NCBI GenBank assembly: GCA_003868215.1
Contig: QWDQ01000018.1
Span: forward strand, 186,001 to 250,000
Length of the DNA stretch: 64,000 nt
Direction: 5' to 3'
Origin: Pseudophaeomoniella oleicola
Taxonomy: Eukaryota > Ascomycota > Eurotiomycetes > Phaeomoniellales > Phaeomoniellaceae
Made by a program: the position numbers and the translations under genes. This document shows, one piece after another, positions 33,833 to 44,269 of this stretch (its first letter is position 1; every line of letters begins with the position of its first letter). The notes below the pieces were generated by a model. The model was not told where the DNA came from. It saw only the letters and a program-made list of their open reading frames with translations, and ran no database searches.

Positions 33833-36800
33833 TTAGATCCCCTGCACCTTTCTATAACTCGGAGGTTTCCAGGCTCTGCCGATCAGCTTCCCACCATAGA
33901 CCGGCACCAAACTGATTGCTGCCACGGTCGCAACACGCCACACCCAGCCCAAAGTAATGATATACTCGAGGTCGAAATACCGGCCCAGGAACGGCACACT
34001 TGCTGCGTATATCACCGCAGTACCAAGAATGCTGACAATCATGATGGGATGCCATGTTGTCACAGAGACAGCCACCATGATGAGCTCATTGAGCACCAAA
34101 ACAGTAAAGCTGACACTCAGCATACGTGGGCCCTTGATTTGGTTGACCAAAATTTGGCTTAGACCTTGGATGATGGCGCCCTGGTAAATCGAAACCGCGA
34201 CCCAAGTAAAGAATGTTTTGTAGGAGAGGGATTGTCCAGTTTTTAGCTCTTTGTAGAGTTCCGGGTATAAGTTTGCGAGGTTTTCGTCGACGTCACGATC
34301 GAAGACCAGAGAGAAGACAGGGGCCATGGTATAGACTGTCGCATAACCGACCAAGAGCCAATCGATGAACAGGCCTTCCGGCGTGAAATGACTAGCGATG
34401 CTGTACATGGTTTGGCAGACACTGATAATAAGACCACGATGTATGATGAATTGAGCCAATTTTGCTGAACGCTTGTAACTGTTTCTGCCGTGCCAAACGA
34501 GGAGTTTGGTCAGGTGGCAGAATTGTGTTATGCTGAAATCGGCAGCGAGAGAGGCTTGACGGCCTTCTTTACCCACAATACCGATACCAACATCTGCAGC
34601 TTGAATCATGCTCACGTCATTGCCACCATCACCGATGCAGCACACCCGTTTTTGGGTGTGCTGGCGGATGAGATAGGCCACCTCAGCTTTCTGCGTTGGG
34701 GAACAACGACATGCAATGACAGCGGGAAGAAGGACGGCTATTGAGATAAATTGGGTCCTGAAGTGCCCAAGCATAAGCGAGAGAGACTCCCCGTCGATCA
34801 ACATAGCCGAGTCGGTCTTGTTTCGAAGGAAGTCCAGTGCATCTTGAGCTGCTGATTTCTGACCCATTTTGGCAATAGTATGGATGTACTGACCTCGTGC
34901 GACGAGTTTCGATGATATGGCAACACACCTTGCAGTCTCCACCTTATCTCCTGTCAACATCCAGATCTTGACTCCGGCATTTCGTAGAAGCTCTAGCGAC
35001 GGTTTAACATCCCTTTGCAGCTTATCTTCAACGCCAGTCACGCCAAGGAGCTCAAGGTCGTGTTCAAGATGTCTCTTAACAACGTCGGCCATGCCGGCAT
35101 CGCGATTTTGGAGTGTAAGTGAGGCACTCCTGTAATCAGAAGCAAATGCCTCGTATTGTGTCGGGGAGAGTCGCTTACGGCCAACCACGAGTGTTCGAAG
35201 TCCCTCACGTGCCATGTTCGCCGTCTCTTCATCCAACCAGTCATTGGCAGCAACGATTGAGGTCATAACGGTGTCTGCGCCTTTCTGATAGAACCACATT
35301 TCTGAGTCCATGCTTCCCGCTTGGTCCAACGTCTCGGTACCGCTCATGAACTGCACAATGATGCCCATTCTTTTACTGTCCGAAGTGAAAGGAAAATTGT
35401 CGAGTATTTTGACCCGGACAACTACCTTGCCACTCGTCACAGACTGGAGAGCGATGCTCTTGCGGTCACGATGAACCAATCTTAGACCCACGGCTTCGGT
35501 GTAACGAACAATTGCAATCTCGTCCGGGGAGGAAGCTTGGTACGTTACGACATTCTGGCCGTCCACTTCATCCATTGTGGGCGTTACATTATGACACAGA
35601 GCCAAAGCCAATATTAAGTCGCGGACCCGAGAGCCAATCTCACGCCTAGTCCTTGTTGTTGTGCCTGCCGCACTGTGCGGATTATAAATTGAAGACGGTG
35701 TCACAAGCTGGGTCGGTACAAGGACGTCGGTCGACGATGCACTAGAGAAGAACTGCTTGATATATGCAGCTACCTCTTCCATGGCTTCGTTAGCGTAAGA
35801 CACGGTTCCCACGTGGATTTTCTTTAGTTCCATTTCGTTCTGCGTCAGTGTGCCGGTCTTGTCTGACAGCAAGTATTCGATGCGCCCTAGATCTTCTGGG
35901 ATTGTACTGGTCCTTACGACTGTACCTGGTATGCCCTGGTCTCGTTCGATAAATCGAGCATAGACTGATTTACCCATATCGAGATTTACGCGTAAACTGA
36001 TGGGAATTATCGTCGAGAAAAGAATGAGGTACATTAATATAGCAATGTACCAAGGCTTATCGTTAGTAGGTTGAAAACCTTCTAGAGCCACCAAAATGAT
36101 TGATATCATCAAGGTCAAAGCACATAGTATCTTTGTAAGATTGTTGATTTCTTCTTCCAAGAGACCAGTCTTCGATCGAGAGGCTGAAGTCGACATCGCT
36201 GACCTTGTTTGAGATCCAGTATAGATAATAACAGCCAGCGTGGTTGTGTTTGAAGCAAGCACAGTATTCGCCCAGGCAGTATTGTCGATTGTCAGCGGTG
36301 CACTTTTTGCTTCATTGCTACCGCCCTGTTCTTCAGATGGTACACCTGCCTCACTGTCTGCAGCCAAATCCTGTTGCTTGTTGACGTGAGGATCGTAGAT
36401 TTGTCTTGTTTTTGGTGTTACCTCCAAAGTCCCGATAAAATCGTTGACCTTACGATCAGGGGCACCCGCAGAAATCGTAAGTTGCAAGAATTCCTTTGCG
36501 GCCATGTTTTGTGTCAACGGAGATGGCAATCTCAGCTTCCAATCGGTTTCACCATCGAGTTGGTCCGTACGAATAAACGTTTCTCCAGCGTCAGCGCCAC
36601 CTGTGGCTTGCTGGCTGGCTTGCATTTCAGTAGTACGAAGATCTTCTCGCCCCTCGATCGAGTTTTCGGCAGGAATGTCGGCTTCAAAGGCAGCAGCATC
36701 ATTCGGAGTACTTTTCAGGATGATTACGTCGGCTGGTAACCGCTGATTCCTGCTTAGTTTCAAGATGTCTCCCACTTTGAGATCCCGTGCGCGTTTGGTA

Positions 36801-37708
36801 ACTTCCCAAGTTCCGGGTTCCTCTTTATTCTTGCTGTGTCCCTTCCTGACACGCGCTCTGCGCCCATCCCTTCCTTCCACAGGATCTGTCAGGGACAACA
36901 CAGTATACGGCTCTGCATTTGCTTCGGCGTCACGTCTACGCCTTGCAACATCGTCGATTGCTTCCTTTCCAATGGTTATGGTCAAAACAAACGCAAGCGG
37001 AGCAATGTACGTTGACATATAGCCAATGCGGAGAAATGGAAGCACCTGAGAGAGGGCAACGAGGAGGAAGTAGATGTTGAGAAAGTAAGAAAACTCGTTG
37101 TAGAGCGTCCGCGGTAAGAAGGACCATGGTGTATATTTTGCGTTTGAGACCACGTTCGCGGGATAGCGTCGGGGCTGAACTTGGCCAACAACGACCTCCC
37201 GCAATGCCTTTGGATCTGAGTCCGGTTCCGGCTGTTCCTCCTGAATGGGAGCTGCTGCAGTATCGGGTAATCGAATACTCGAACTAAAGCTGGGAAGTCT
37301 CATTTTAGAACCTAGCGCAGATAGTCGTCCTTCTTCCAATTGTGGACGTCGCCGGCCACGGCGAGGACGCGAAAAGGGTCTATCATGTGTAGGTGCCTCG
37401 TGTGACTTCCGCCCATCAACATCAACATCGTCGTTCAGTAGGCCTTGTAGATCTTCCTCGTTTTGTGACTCGTTGTTCCTGCGACCACGCCGCCAACCTC
37501 TTCCCTGCGACCCAGCTCCCAGATTTTTTAAAGCTATGCCAGCAGATGCGAATCGCGATCCATGGCTTCCGTCCTGAAGTACACGATCCGAAGCCCCAAA
37601 GTGCGCAGTACTGGTCACCGGATCAAGCTCTCCAAGGTCGAGGTCATCCTCCTCTTCTGAGTCCGGCTCCGGAGGAGTAGGCTCCTCTCGTCTATTATAT
37701 GCTGACAT
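33833..37708 (-). CDS. NEO1: P4-type ATPase, NEO1/ATP9-class phospholipid flippase
   Basis: A single exon encodes 1291 residues. An acidic, Arg-rich N-terminal tail of about 180 residues leads to NVVSNAKYTPWSFLPRTLYN, the entry motif of Neo1-class flippases. The actuator domain has LDGETDWKLRLPS at about residue 384. The phosphorylation site is DKTGTLTQNEMELKKIHVGT, with Asp616 acceptor; MELKKIHVGT is diagnostic for Neo1/ATP9A/B. Later come MLTGDK, and the hinge block CCIGDGGNDVSMIQAADVGIGI. About ten TM helices are expected. Neo1 works without a Cdc50 subunit at Golgi and endosomes, flipping mainly phosphatidylethanolamine and phosphatidylserine. It is divergent from SEC16 across 693 bp. I see nothing broken. 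Confidence 0.96.
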   Translation of the reverse strand: MSAYNRREEPTPPEPDSEEEDDLDLGELDPVTSTAHFGASDRVLQDGSHGSRFASAGIALKNLGAGSQGRGWRRGRRNNESQNEEDLQGLLNDDVDVDGRKSHEAPTHDRPFSRPRRGRRRPQLEEGRLSALGSKMRLPSFSSSIRLPDTAAAPIQEEQPEPDSDPKALREVVVGQVQPRRYPANVVSNAKYTPWSFLPRTLYNEFSYFLNIYFLLVALSQVLPFLRIGYMSTYIAPLAFVLTITIGKEAIDDVARRRRDAEANAEPYTVLSLTDPVEGRDGRRARVRKGHSKNKEEPGTWEVTKRARDLKVGDILKLSRNQRLPADVIILKSTPNDAAAFEADIPAENSIEGREDLRTTEMQASQQATGGADAGETFIRTDQLDGETDWKLRLPSPLTQNMAAKEFLQLTISAGAPDRKVNDFIGTLEVTPKTRQIYDPHVNKQQDLAADSEAGVPSEEQGGSNEAKSAPLTIDNTAWANTVLASNTTTLAVIIYTGSQTRSAMSTSASRSKTGLLEEEINNLTKILCALTLMISIILVALEGFQPTNDKPWYIAILMYLILFSTIIPISLRVNLDMGKSVYARFIERDQGIPGTVVRTSTIPEDLGRIEYLLSDKTGTLTQNEMELKKIHVGTVSYANEAMEEVAAYIKQFFSSASSTDVLVPTQLVTPSSIYNPHSAAGTTTRTRREIGSRVRDLILALALCHNVTPTMDEVDGQNVVTYQASSPDEIAIVRYTEAVGLRLVHRDRKSIALQSVTSGKVVVRVKILDNFPFTSDSKRMGIIVQFMSGTETLDQAGSMDSEMWFYQKGADTVMTSIVAANDWLDEETANMAREGLRTLVVGRKRLSPTQYEAFASDYRSASLTLQNRDAGMADVVKRHLEHDLELLGVTGVEDKLQRDVKPSLELLRNAGVKIWMLTGDKVETARCVAISSKLVARGQYIHTIAKMGQKSAAQDALDFLRNKTDSAMLIDGESLSLMLGHFRTQFISIAVLLPAVIACRCSPTQKAEVAYLIRQHTQKRVCCIGDGGNDVSMIQAADVGIGIVGKEGRQASLAADFSITQFCHLTKLLVWHGRNSYKRSAKLAQFIIHRGLIISVCQTMYSIASHFTPEGLFIDWLLVGYATVYTMAPVFSLVFDRDVDENLANLYPELYKELKTGQSLSYKTFFTWVAVSIYQGAIIQGLSQILVNQIKGPRMLSVSFTVLVLNELIMVAVSVTTWHPIMIVSILGTAVIYAASVPFLGRYFDLEYIITLGWVWRVATVAAISLVPVYGGKLIGRAWKPPSYRKVQGI

Positions 37709-38401
37709 GATTCTATATGGTAGACTCTACCTGCGATGTCATTTGCGTGGAGGGTTGCAGCTGTACGTTCATATCTCATCGCCGACCATAGCCGCAACTT
37801 CCGTCCGGCATGCACCTGGGAGAGGAAGTTGTAACAAGAGGATACTTTGCTGGTTGGACTCTCTGACTGATGCTCGGGTTAACTTGTAAACGTATACAGG
37901 ATCCGGCTTGTGTTCGAATGACTGGAATGCTGGAAGTTGAGCACTTGATCTGCTGGTTAAAATGGAGCCTGGGCGTTATAATGCCATCCCTATCATGAAA
38001 TGGCCAGATGTTGTGTTGCGCCCACCCGCATAGGCGCGGAGGCTTTAAGGGAACTAAAGTTTCGGTGGCGTAGCGGCCGCGACACGCCAGGATGCAAATC
38101 GATAGCTGTCATTAATTCCAAGATCCAGATTGTCTACCAACAAAGGTGATACACCATTGCTATTGCTTCACAGAGGTCACGACTCTCAACGCAGGATCTA
38201 TTTCTGTATCATCACGAGGAATGGTCTATTACGAGTCATGTTATTCCTGTTAGGCTCATTTAATTGCATCGTTTGAGCGCGTGTTGCCTTTAGGGCCCAA
38301 TTTGACCAGTGAGTACCCCCTTTCAACAGTGACCTCAGTGATGTTGCTAAGTAACGGCGCAACAGGTCCTTCTGTGTGTACTGGTGATAAATATCGTAAT
38401 A
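37709..38401. promoter_or_regulatory. Divergent promoter region of NEO1 and SEC16
   Basis: The 693 bp between the starts of NEO1 (-) and SEC16 (+). No transcription-factor site stands out enough to name. The two genes both act in the early secretory pathway, so a shared promoter is plausible but unproven. Confidence 0.5.
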
Positions 38402-41400
38402 ATGTCAGAACCGAATCCCATTCACAGTGACGACGGAGAAGGTACCTCGTCAGCATCCTGGAATCCTGCCTTCCGACCCGAGGATGCCGCTTCTGTTGCG
38501 CCTGGATATGATAACGCCACTGTAGCAGAGTCAGAGGTACCAGTCAACCATTCAGAAGCTCGATCTTTGCACGAAGATGCGCCATTGCCTGTTGAGGATC
38601 ACATGGAGGAAGCCGATTCTACAATTGAGGGACGAGTATCGCAATCGGGAGATGCTGTGGATGAAACCTCACATCAACAGCCGTCTGAGGCTTGGAATAA
38701 TACGGAAGGTTCAGATGATTTCTTCGACAACTTGGCTGTGGGACAGCAGACACATCACGCTTTGCAGGATTATAGTTCTCACACTGAAATTAAGTCGCCA
38801 TCTAAAGACGATGAGCTACTCACAGCGCAACCCACTTCGCCTCCACAGGACAATGCAGTTGCGCAGACGAAGGATGAACGAATTCCGGCCAGAGCCTCTG
38901 GAAATTCCGGCCAAAATGGCGTCGATCCAGCCTTAAGTTTGTCACGCGCGGATTCTGATGCGTTCCATCTGCTGGATCACGTTGATCGGTCGTCATCATT
39001 TCCCCCGTTCTTTTCACAGCCTGTTCAGCCGCTGCCTCCGACGCAAGCAGAAACCATGATGGAGCAAGCCCACGCCGAGGAAACTGAGGATACCTATGAA
39101 CATGGAGACCCTCTAAGATCCTCGCATCACGATTCGCTGGTGCCGGGCGCGGATGTGACGTGGTTGCAGAAGGAGGAGGGGTCAGCAAATGACGATGTTT
39201 CCTTCTTTGACAAGATCAATCAGCAGTCGGTTCCTCTTCCCAATCCATCTGATTCAGACGTTCGATTTGAGGAGGGTGTGCCTCTCGTCTCTCAGCAACA
39301 GGTGGAAGAAAAGGAGAATGGCATCACAGGGGCTGGTCCCTCAGCTATGGACGAATTATTTGACTCAGAATCGGAGGCCGGTGATATCTCTTTCTTTAAT
39401 CAGCCACACGACACTGATACACCAGCCCCACATACTTCGCCTACATTAGAGCGCAAAGATACTACTGATGTCCTGTCAGCGATGCATTTCGAGCCCCATG
39501 GTTCTCACAAGTCGGGTGATGGTGTGTCTGTGCCTGAGCATGTGCCTGAGAAGACGGAAGATCGACCTGCAGCCAGAGATACATCTGCGCCGCAAGAAGA
39601 TGTCGATGCCATGTGGAAGGCAGCCCTTGCAGACGACGAATTCCTCCCAGAGGATGATGATGGTTTCCTTTCAGATGCCAGCGACGGTTCCCAGTCATCA
39701 TTCCTAGATCAGTTAAGAGATACTTCCAACCCGGAAAGGCTGCAATCAAATGGCACCACGGAGTGGGATGCTCCGGTTAAACGTGGAGCCATCTCCTATG
39801 CACCTCATCAGCCATCGACAACAGAGCTGTCCCAACCATTGAATGGAGCGCTGTGGGCAGGAGCTTCGTTGGGTTCACACATTCAGCGTCCAGATACGTT
39901 GGCTAAAACAGAAAGCTTCGTCGCGCAATCAAAGGGAGGATACAAATCGCCGTATGACCTTCCAGATGAGCTGACTGCGAGACCTCGTAAACGCATCCCA
40001 GTACACCCATCAAACCAAAATCTCCGGCCAGCCATGCCTCCTCCGAGAAGTAGTAGCATGGCTTCAGACCAAGGCCTCCCCCCTCCTGCGAGGCAATTCC
40101 CTCAATCATCGCTAGCGGGACCAACCAGCGTTGACTTGCCTCGACCAGATACCGGCTCAAGCGTGGATAGTCCTCCTATCTCCATTAGTAATGGTGTGCA
40201 GTCAACCCCAAAAGCGTCGGCTAGTAATGCGTCCTTTTTTGAGGAATTGCCTGTATCGTCACGACCACGACCTTCTACGTCCTTATCAAGTGGGAGATAT
40301 ACTCCATTGCAACCACCTGTAGGTCATATGCAACCACCAATAGCGCGTACAGTATCATCCACGGTAAATCATTTTCATCCTCCACCAAGTGTCCAACAGC
40401 CTGCAAACATCATGCCTCCGCCAAGTACACAGGCCCCTGCACATACGCCGAACCCTCACGAGCAGTTTGGTCTACAAAGCCCAGAACGCTTGGATCCATA
40501 TGCTAGCTTTGGTCAACATCCGCCACCCCCATCAATCCCTACAAGCCGTTATTCTCCTGCTCCTCCCGTCTCTCAATCCCAACAAAGGGCTAGTTCGACC
40601 TCAAGATACTCTCCTGCTCCTCCGTCCCATTCTTCGGGCCGACCACCGGCGAACCGATATGCGTCACAACCTCCTCAGGTGGGTCCGCCACCTTCAACTG
40701 TTTTGCCCTTCCAGCCACGAACTTCAAGCCCGCTGGCACACCATGGAAAGCCTAGTGTCAACTCCCCCCCGATGGCTCCTACAGTGGGGAATCCAAATAT
40801 CCCGCTTATGTCTCCCCCCTCGAGAGGAGCACCATCGTCAAGCTACGGCCAGCAAATTGATGCACAACGTAAATGGACGCCTCTAAACACTCAGGCAGTT
40901 CCTTCAGCGGTTGCTTCCAAGCCAAACCTTCCTACACAGGCGGCACGCACTCATTCTGATTACTTACCCCAGCACGCTGTCGGCCCTGATTCCGTACCTG
41001 CTCCAGATTCAGTGGCACTGGAAAGACGCTTCTCCAATACGCAAACACAACCTTTTGCTACTCCACATAATGCTCATTTCGCTCCTCCCAGGCGGTCGCA
41101 AACACAGTCTCCGGGTCAGATGGATACCTCTCCAGCATTTGCTGCCCCAGTCCAACCGCCAATGCCGCGGCCAGCGTCCGTATCGTCGTTCAATCCGCAC
41201 GCAGACTTAACTCGTCCGCGCGCGTTGTCCCAAACCCAGAATTTTATCGCTCCAGATGACGGAACTCAGATGGATGAGCTCCAAAGATGGCGCGGGTGTC
41301 CAATCTTTCATTTCAACCCAACAGGTTCCATCGTTTCCAGCTTCCCGAGACACACGCCACGTTACAGTCCTGGTCATATACTGCCAATGATTAAGCCAAC

Positions 41401-44269
41401 ACCTGGCGAAACTCAAGTTCGTAATGCGAAGGATGTTTTGAACGTGGACACCCAGGCAGCTCGATTTCCCGGTCCTCTTCGTGCAAAGTCGAAGAAGAAG
41501 GCAATCCTCGGATGGCTGTCTGATCGAATTAGCCTCTTCGAACGTATCAACGTTGACCAGAGCTTGCGTCTTCCAGATGTTCGAAATTGTCATGATGAGA
41601 AGATTCTACTGTGGAAGATCGTACGTGTGATTGTAGAGTACGATGGTGTCATTGAAGGGAAGGCAGAAGCGCAAAAGACGATTGCAGGTCTGTTAGCACC
41701 AGAGCTAAGTGCATCAGAGCCCGATAGTGTATCACTTGGTGTCCCTCAGAGTGATCCCATCTCTAGGCCCTCAGGAACCCAAGTGCAGCGGGATTCTGTT
41801 GATCCGGAAGTTATCGAGAAAATCCGCAAGTATCTTTTGCAGGGCGAACGTGAAAAAGCGGTATGGCATGCCGTCGACCACAGACTATGGGCTCATGCTA
41901 TGCTCATTTCCTCAACTTTAGAGAAAACTGTGTGGCAACAGCTGGTCCAAGAATTTGTGCGTCAAGAAGTGAGGTCAGTCGGCGAGAACATAGAGTCGTT
42001 GGCTGCCTTATATCAATGCTTTGGGGGTAATTTTGAAGACTCAATCGACCAATTGGTGCCTCCATCGGCACGGGCAGGGCTACAGATGGTAAGCAAGGTC
42101 AGCAGTGCTGGCCCGACGAGGAATGCGCTAGATGGTCTTGACAAATGGAGGGAAACACTTTGTCTGGCCATCAACAATAGATGCGGAGATGATCACCTTG
42201 CGATCTCAGCACTTGGACGGCTACTCGCAACTTACTCGAGAGTAGAAGCGTCCCACATCTGCTTTCTTCTCTCACGTGCACTACCGTCCGTCATATTCGG
42301 TGGTACAGACGAGCCTCAAGCTAGCATTGTTCTTCTCGGGGTGGACCAGAGACAACCAGCGTTCTACAACGATGAGGATGCAATTTTGCTTACCGAAGTC
42401 TATGAGTTCGCGACATCCGTTCTTGTTGCCAATGCATCCACTTCTGCCTTCCTTCCTCATTTCCAAGCGTATAAGCTCCAACGAGCTATCATGCTGGGCG
42501 AAACCGGGTACAAAAATGAAGCTCTCCAATACTGTGATGCTATCGGAGGTTCTGTCAAAGCGAATACAAAGATGTCACCTTACTTCCATCCCATATTTTT
42601 GGCAGAGTTGGAAGAACTTGCAACTCGACTTCGACAAGCTCCGGCAGAAACATCATCCGGATGGAAACCAAACATGGAGAAGGTGTCAACGGGAATCCTC
42701 TCGAGATTCAATACCTTCGTCACCGGTGGTGATGATGAGACTGCATCTAATGAATCTAGCAAAGACGCTCAAGAATTCGGGCCTTTTGCAAAGATCGCAG
42801 GGACTCCGAACATCAGCCGGGAGCCTTCATCAGTCGACCTGTATTCATCTTACGCTTCCGGCTCAAGTCAGCCAATTCCAATCGTAGGTGGCAATACTGG
42901 ACGTTACGCACCCAACAATCACTATGCTCCTCGCTCCTTCTCTGAACAAGTCAGAGGCCGGTCCTCCTTGGAAGTTGCCCGCTCTCCATCATATGCTACC
43001 CTGCCACAAAGTTCTCCTTCGGCAGAGCAGGTTACGTTCGGGGTCCAACATCCTCCAGCCACTCCATCCTTGGCAAGTCCCTTCCAAAGCTTGATGCAAT
43101 CTCCACAGCATCAGCAAAGCCCACCCGGTGGATCTTATGTGGCATCAGCTCTAAGGGACAACTCACCCTACGCCCCGCAGCCTTTGAATACCCCGTCACC
43201 CCCTGGAACTGGATCTTCATATCAGCCATATCAGCCCAAGCCCCGACAGGAATCGTACGATGGACCGCCACACCATGAGGCCGTGTCTATGCGTGCAGAG
43301 GCTTCGATGGACACCGTAAACCCTATGTTTGGTGGATATCAGCCAAATATGGAGCATTCTCTGTCTGTACCGCCACGCTCAGCGTCACCACCATCAGGCG
43401 AAGCAAGTTATCAGCCTGTTGAATCTGCTTCTCAATCATATGGCGGCTACGAACCTCCGTCTGATGAATTCGTCCCGTATGAACCTGAGCCAGATTCTGA
43501 TGAAGACAAGCAGCGCAAATCAGGACCAGCCAAGAAGAAGTCATTCATGGATCTTGACGAGGATGAGCCAACTTCAGCAGCACCTGTTGATATCCATCAG
43601 AAACCTGTGAACAAGGACCTCGACCGTGCACGCAAAGATGCAGAGGCCGAGGCAGCGTTCCGCCGTGCGGCAGAAGAAGATGCCAAAAGAGCTGACCAAC
43701 AAAAAACCTTGAATAAGAAGGCCTCCTGGTTTGGAGGATGGTTCGCTGGCAAGGGGGAACTCGATAATTCTAAGTCCGAAGGAGGAAAGCCAATCTACAA
43801 AGCAAAGCTTGGCGAAGAGAATCATTTCTACTATGACAAAGACCTCAAGAAATGGGTAAACAAGAAAGACCCAAACTCTGCCACCGCCTCTGCTGCTCCT
43901 ACTCCTCCGCCTCCGAGAGCAGGCCCACCTTCTCGAACACCAAGCGGGATGGGTCCTCCTCCTGCAGGAGGTCTACCAAAAGCCGGAGGTCTACCTTCCA
44001 GCACATCTCTCCCCTCCATACCAAATCCTCCATCTCGTTCAGAGTCTCCAGCAGTGAACGGCTCAACTATACCCCCATCCTCGTCGCTTGCCCCTCCTCC
44101 ACCCCTCCTGCGAGCCTCTACAGGTGGACCACCAAAACCAGCGGTTAAGAAGATCTCTGATATCGATGATCTCCTTGGTGGGCCACCAATGCCTAGAACC
44201 GGGGGAACTATGGGAAGAGGAGCTAGGAAGAAGAGGACCGGATACGTTGATATCATGGCACAGAAGTAG
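38402..44269 (+). CDS. SEC16: COPII coat assembly scaffold SEC16
   Basis: A single exon encodes 1955 residues from the ATG at 38402; an in-frame GTG six codons upstream is not used. Residues 1-950 are disordered, first acidic then Pro/Ser-rich with repeated SRYSPAPP motifs. The conserved central domain starts near 960 (LQRWRGCPIFHFNPTGS) and includes PGETQVRNAKDVLN. The alpha-solenoid ACE1 part starts near 1137 (EVIEKIRKYLLQGEREKAVW, then HRLWAHAMLISSTLEK). The C-terminal region has ASWFGGWFAGK near 1775, then a Pro-rich segment and the terminal KRTGYVDIMAQK motif common to fungal Sec16. Sec16 marks ER exit sites and organises Sec13/31, Sec23/24 and Sar1. It is convergent with KEI1. Confidence 0.96.
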   Translation: MSEPNPIHSDDGEGTSSASWNPAFRPEDAASVAPGYDNATVAESEVPVNHSEARSLHEDAPLPVEDHMEEADSTIEGRVSQSGDAVDETSHQQPSEAWNNTEGSDDFFDNLAVGQQTHHALQDYSSHTEIKSPSKDDELLTAQPTSPPQDNAVAQTKDERIPARASGNSGQNGVDPALSLSRADSDAFHLLDHVDRSSSFPPFFSQPVQPLPPTQAETMMEQAHAEETEDTYEHGDPLRSSHHDSLVPGADVTWLQKEEGSANDDVSFFDKINQQSVPLPNPSDSDVRFEEGVPLVSQQQVEEKENGITGAGPSAMDELFDSESEAGDISFFNQPHDTDTPAPHTSPTLERKDTTDVLSAMHFEPHGSHKSGDGVSVPEHVPEKTEDRPAARDTSAPQEDVDAMWKAALADDEFLPEDDDGFLSDASDGSQSSFLDQLRDTSNPERLQSNGTTEWDAPVKRGAISYAPHQPSTTELSQPLNGALWAGASLGSHIQRPDTLAKTESFVAQSKGGYKSPYDLPDELTARPRKRIPVHPSNQNLRPAMPPPRSSSMASDQGLPPPARQFPQSSLAGPTSVDLPRPDTGSSVDSPPISISNGVQSTPKASASNASFFEELPVSSRPRPSTSLSSGRYTPLQPPVGHMQPPIARTVSSTVNHFHPPPSVQQPANIMPPPSTQAPAHTPNPHEQFGLQSPERLDPYASFGQHPPPPSIPTSRYSPAPPVSQSQQRASSTSRYSPAPPSHSSGRPPANRYASQPPQVGPPPSTVLPFQPRTSSPLAHHGKPSVNSPPMAPTVGNPNIPLMSPPSRGAPSSSYGQQIDAQRKWTPLNTQAVPSAVASKPNLPTQAARTHSDYLPQHAVGPDSVPAPDSVALERRFSNTQTQPFATPHNAHFAPPRRSQTQSPGQMDTSPAFAAPVQPPMPRPASVSSFNPHADLTRPRALSQTQNFIAPDDGTQMDELQRWRGCPIFHFNPTGSIVSSFPRHTPRYSPGHILPMIKPTPGETQVRNAKDVLNVDTQAARFPGPLRAKSKKKAILGWLSDRISLFERINVDQSLRLPDVRNCHDEKILLWKIVRVIVEYDGVIEGKAEAQKTIAGLLAPELSASEPDSVSLGVPQSDPISRPSGTQVQRDSVDPEVIEKIRKYLLQGEREKAVWHAVDHRLWAHAMLISSTLEKTVWQQLVQEFVRQEVRSVGENIESLAALYQCFGGNFEDSIDQLVPPSARAGLQMVSKVSSAGPTRNALDGLDKWRETLCLAINNRCGDDHLAISALGRLLATYSRVEASHICFLLSRALPSVIFGGTDEPQASIVLLGVDQRQPAFYNDEDAILLTEVYEFATSVLVANASTSAFLPHFQAYKLQRAIMLGETGYKNEALQYCDAIGGSVKANTKMSPYFHPIFLAELEELATRLRQAPAETSSGWKPNMEKVSTGILSRFNTFVTGGDDETASNESSKDAQEFGPFAKIAGTPNISREPSSVDLYSSYASGSSQPIPIVGGNTGRYAPNNHYAPRSFSEQVRGRSSLEVARSPSYATLPQSSPSAEQVTFGVQHPPATPSLASPFQSLMQSPQHQQSPPGGSYVASALRDNSPYAPQPLNTPSPPGTGSSYQPYQPKPRQESYDGPPHHEAVSMRAEASMDTVNPMFGGYQPNMEHSLSVPPRSASPPSGEASYQPVESASQSYGGYEPPSDEFVPYEPEPDSDEDKQRKSGPAKKKSFMDLDEDEPTSAAPVDIHQKPVNKDLDRARKDAEAEAAFRRAAEEDAKRADQQKTLNKKASWFGGWFAGKGELDNSKSEGGKPIYKAKLGEENHFYYDKDLKKWVNKKDPNSATASAAPTPPPPRAGPPSRTPSGMGPPPAGGLPKAGGLPSSTSLPSIPNPPSRSESPAVNGSTIPPSSSLAPPPPLLRASTGGPPKPAVKKISDIDDLLGGPPMPRTGGTMGRGARKKRTGYVDIMAQK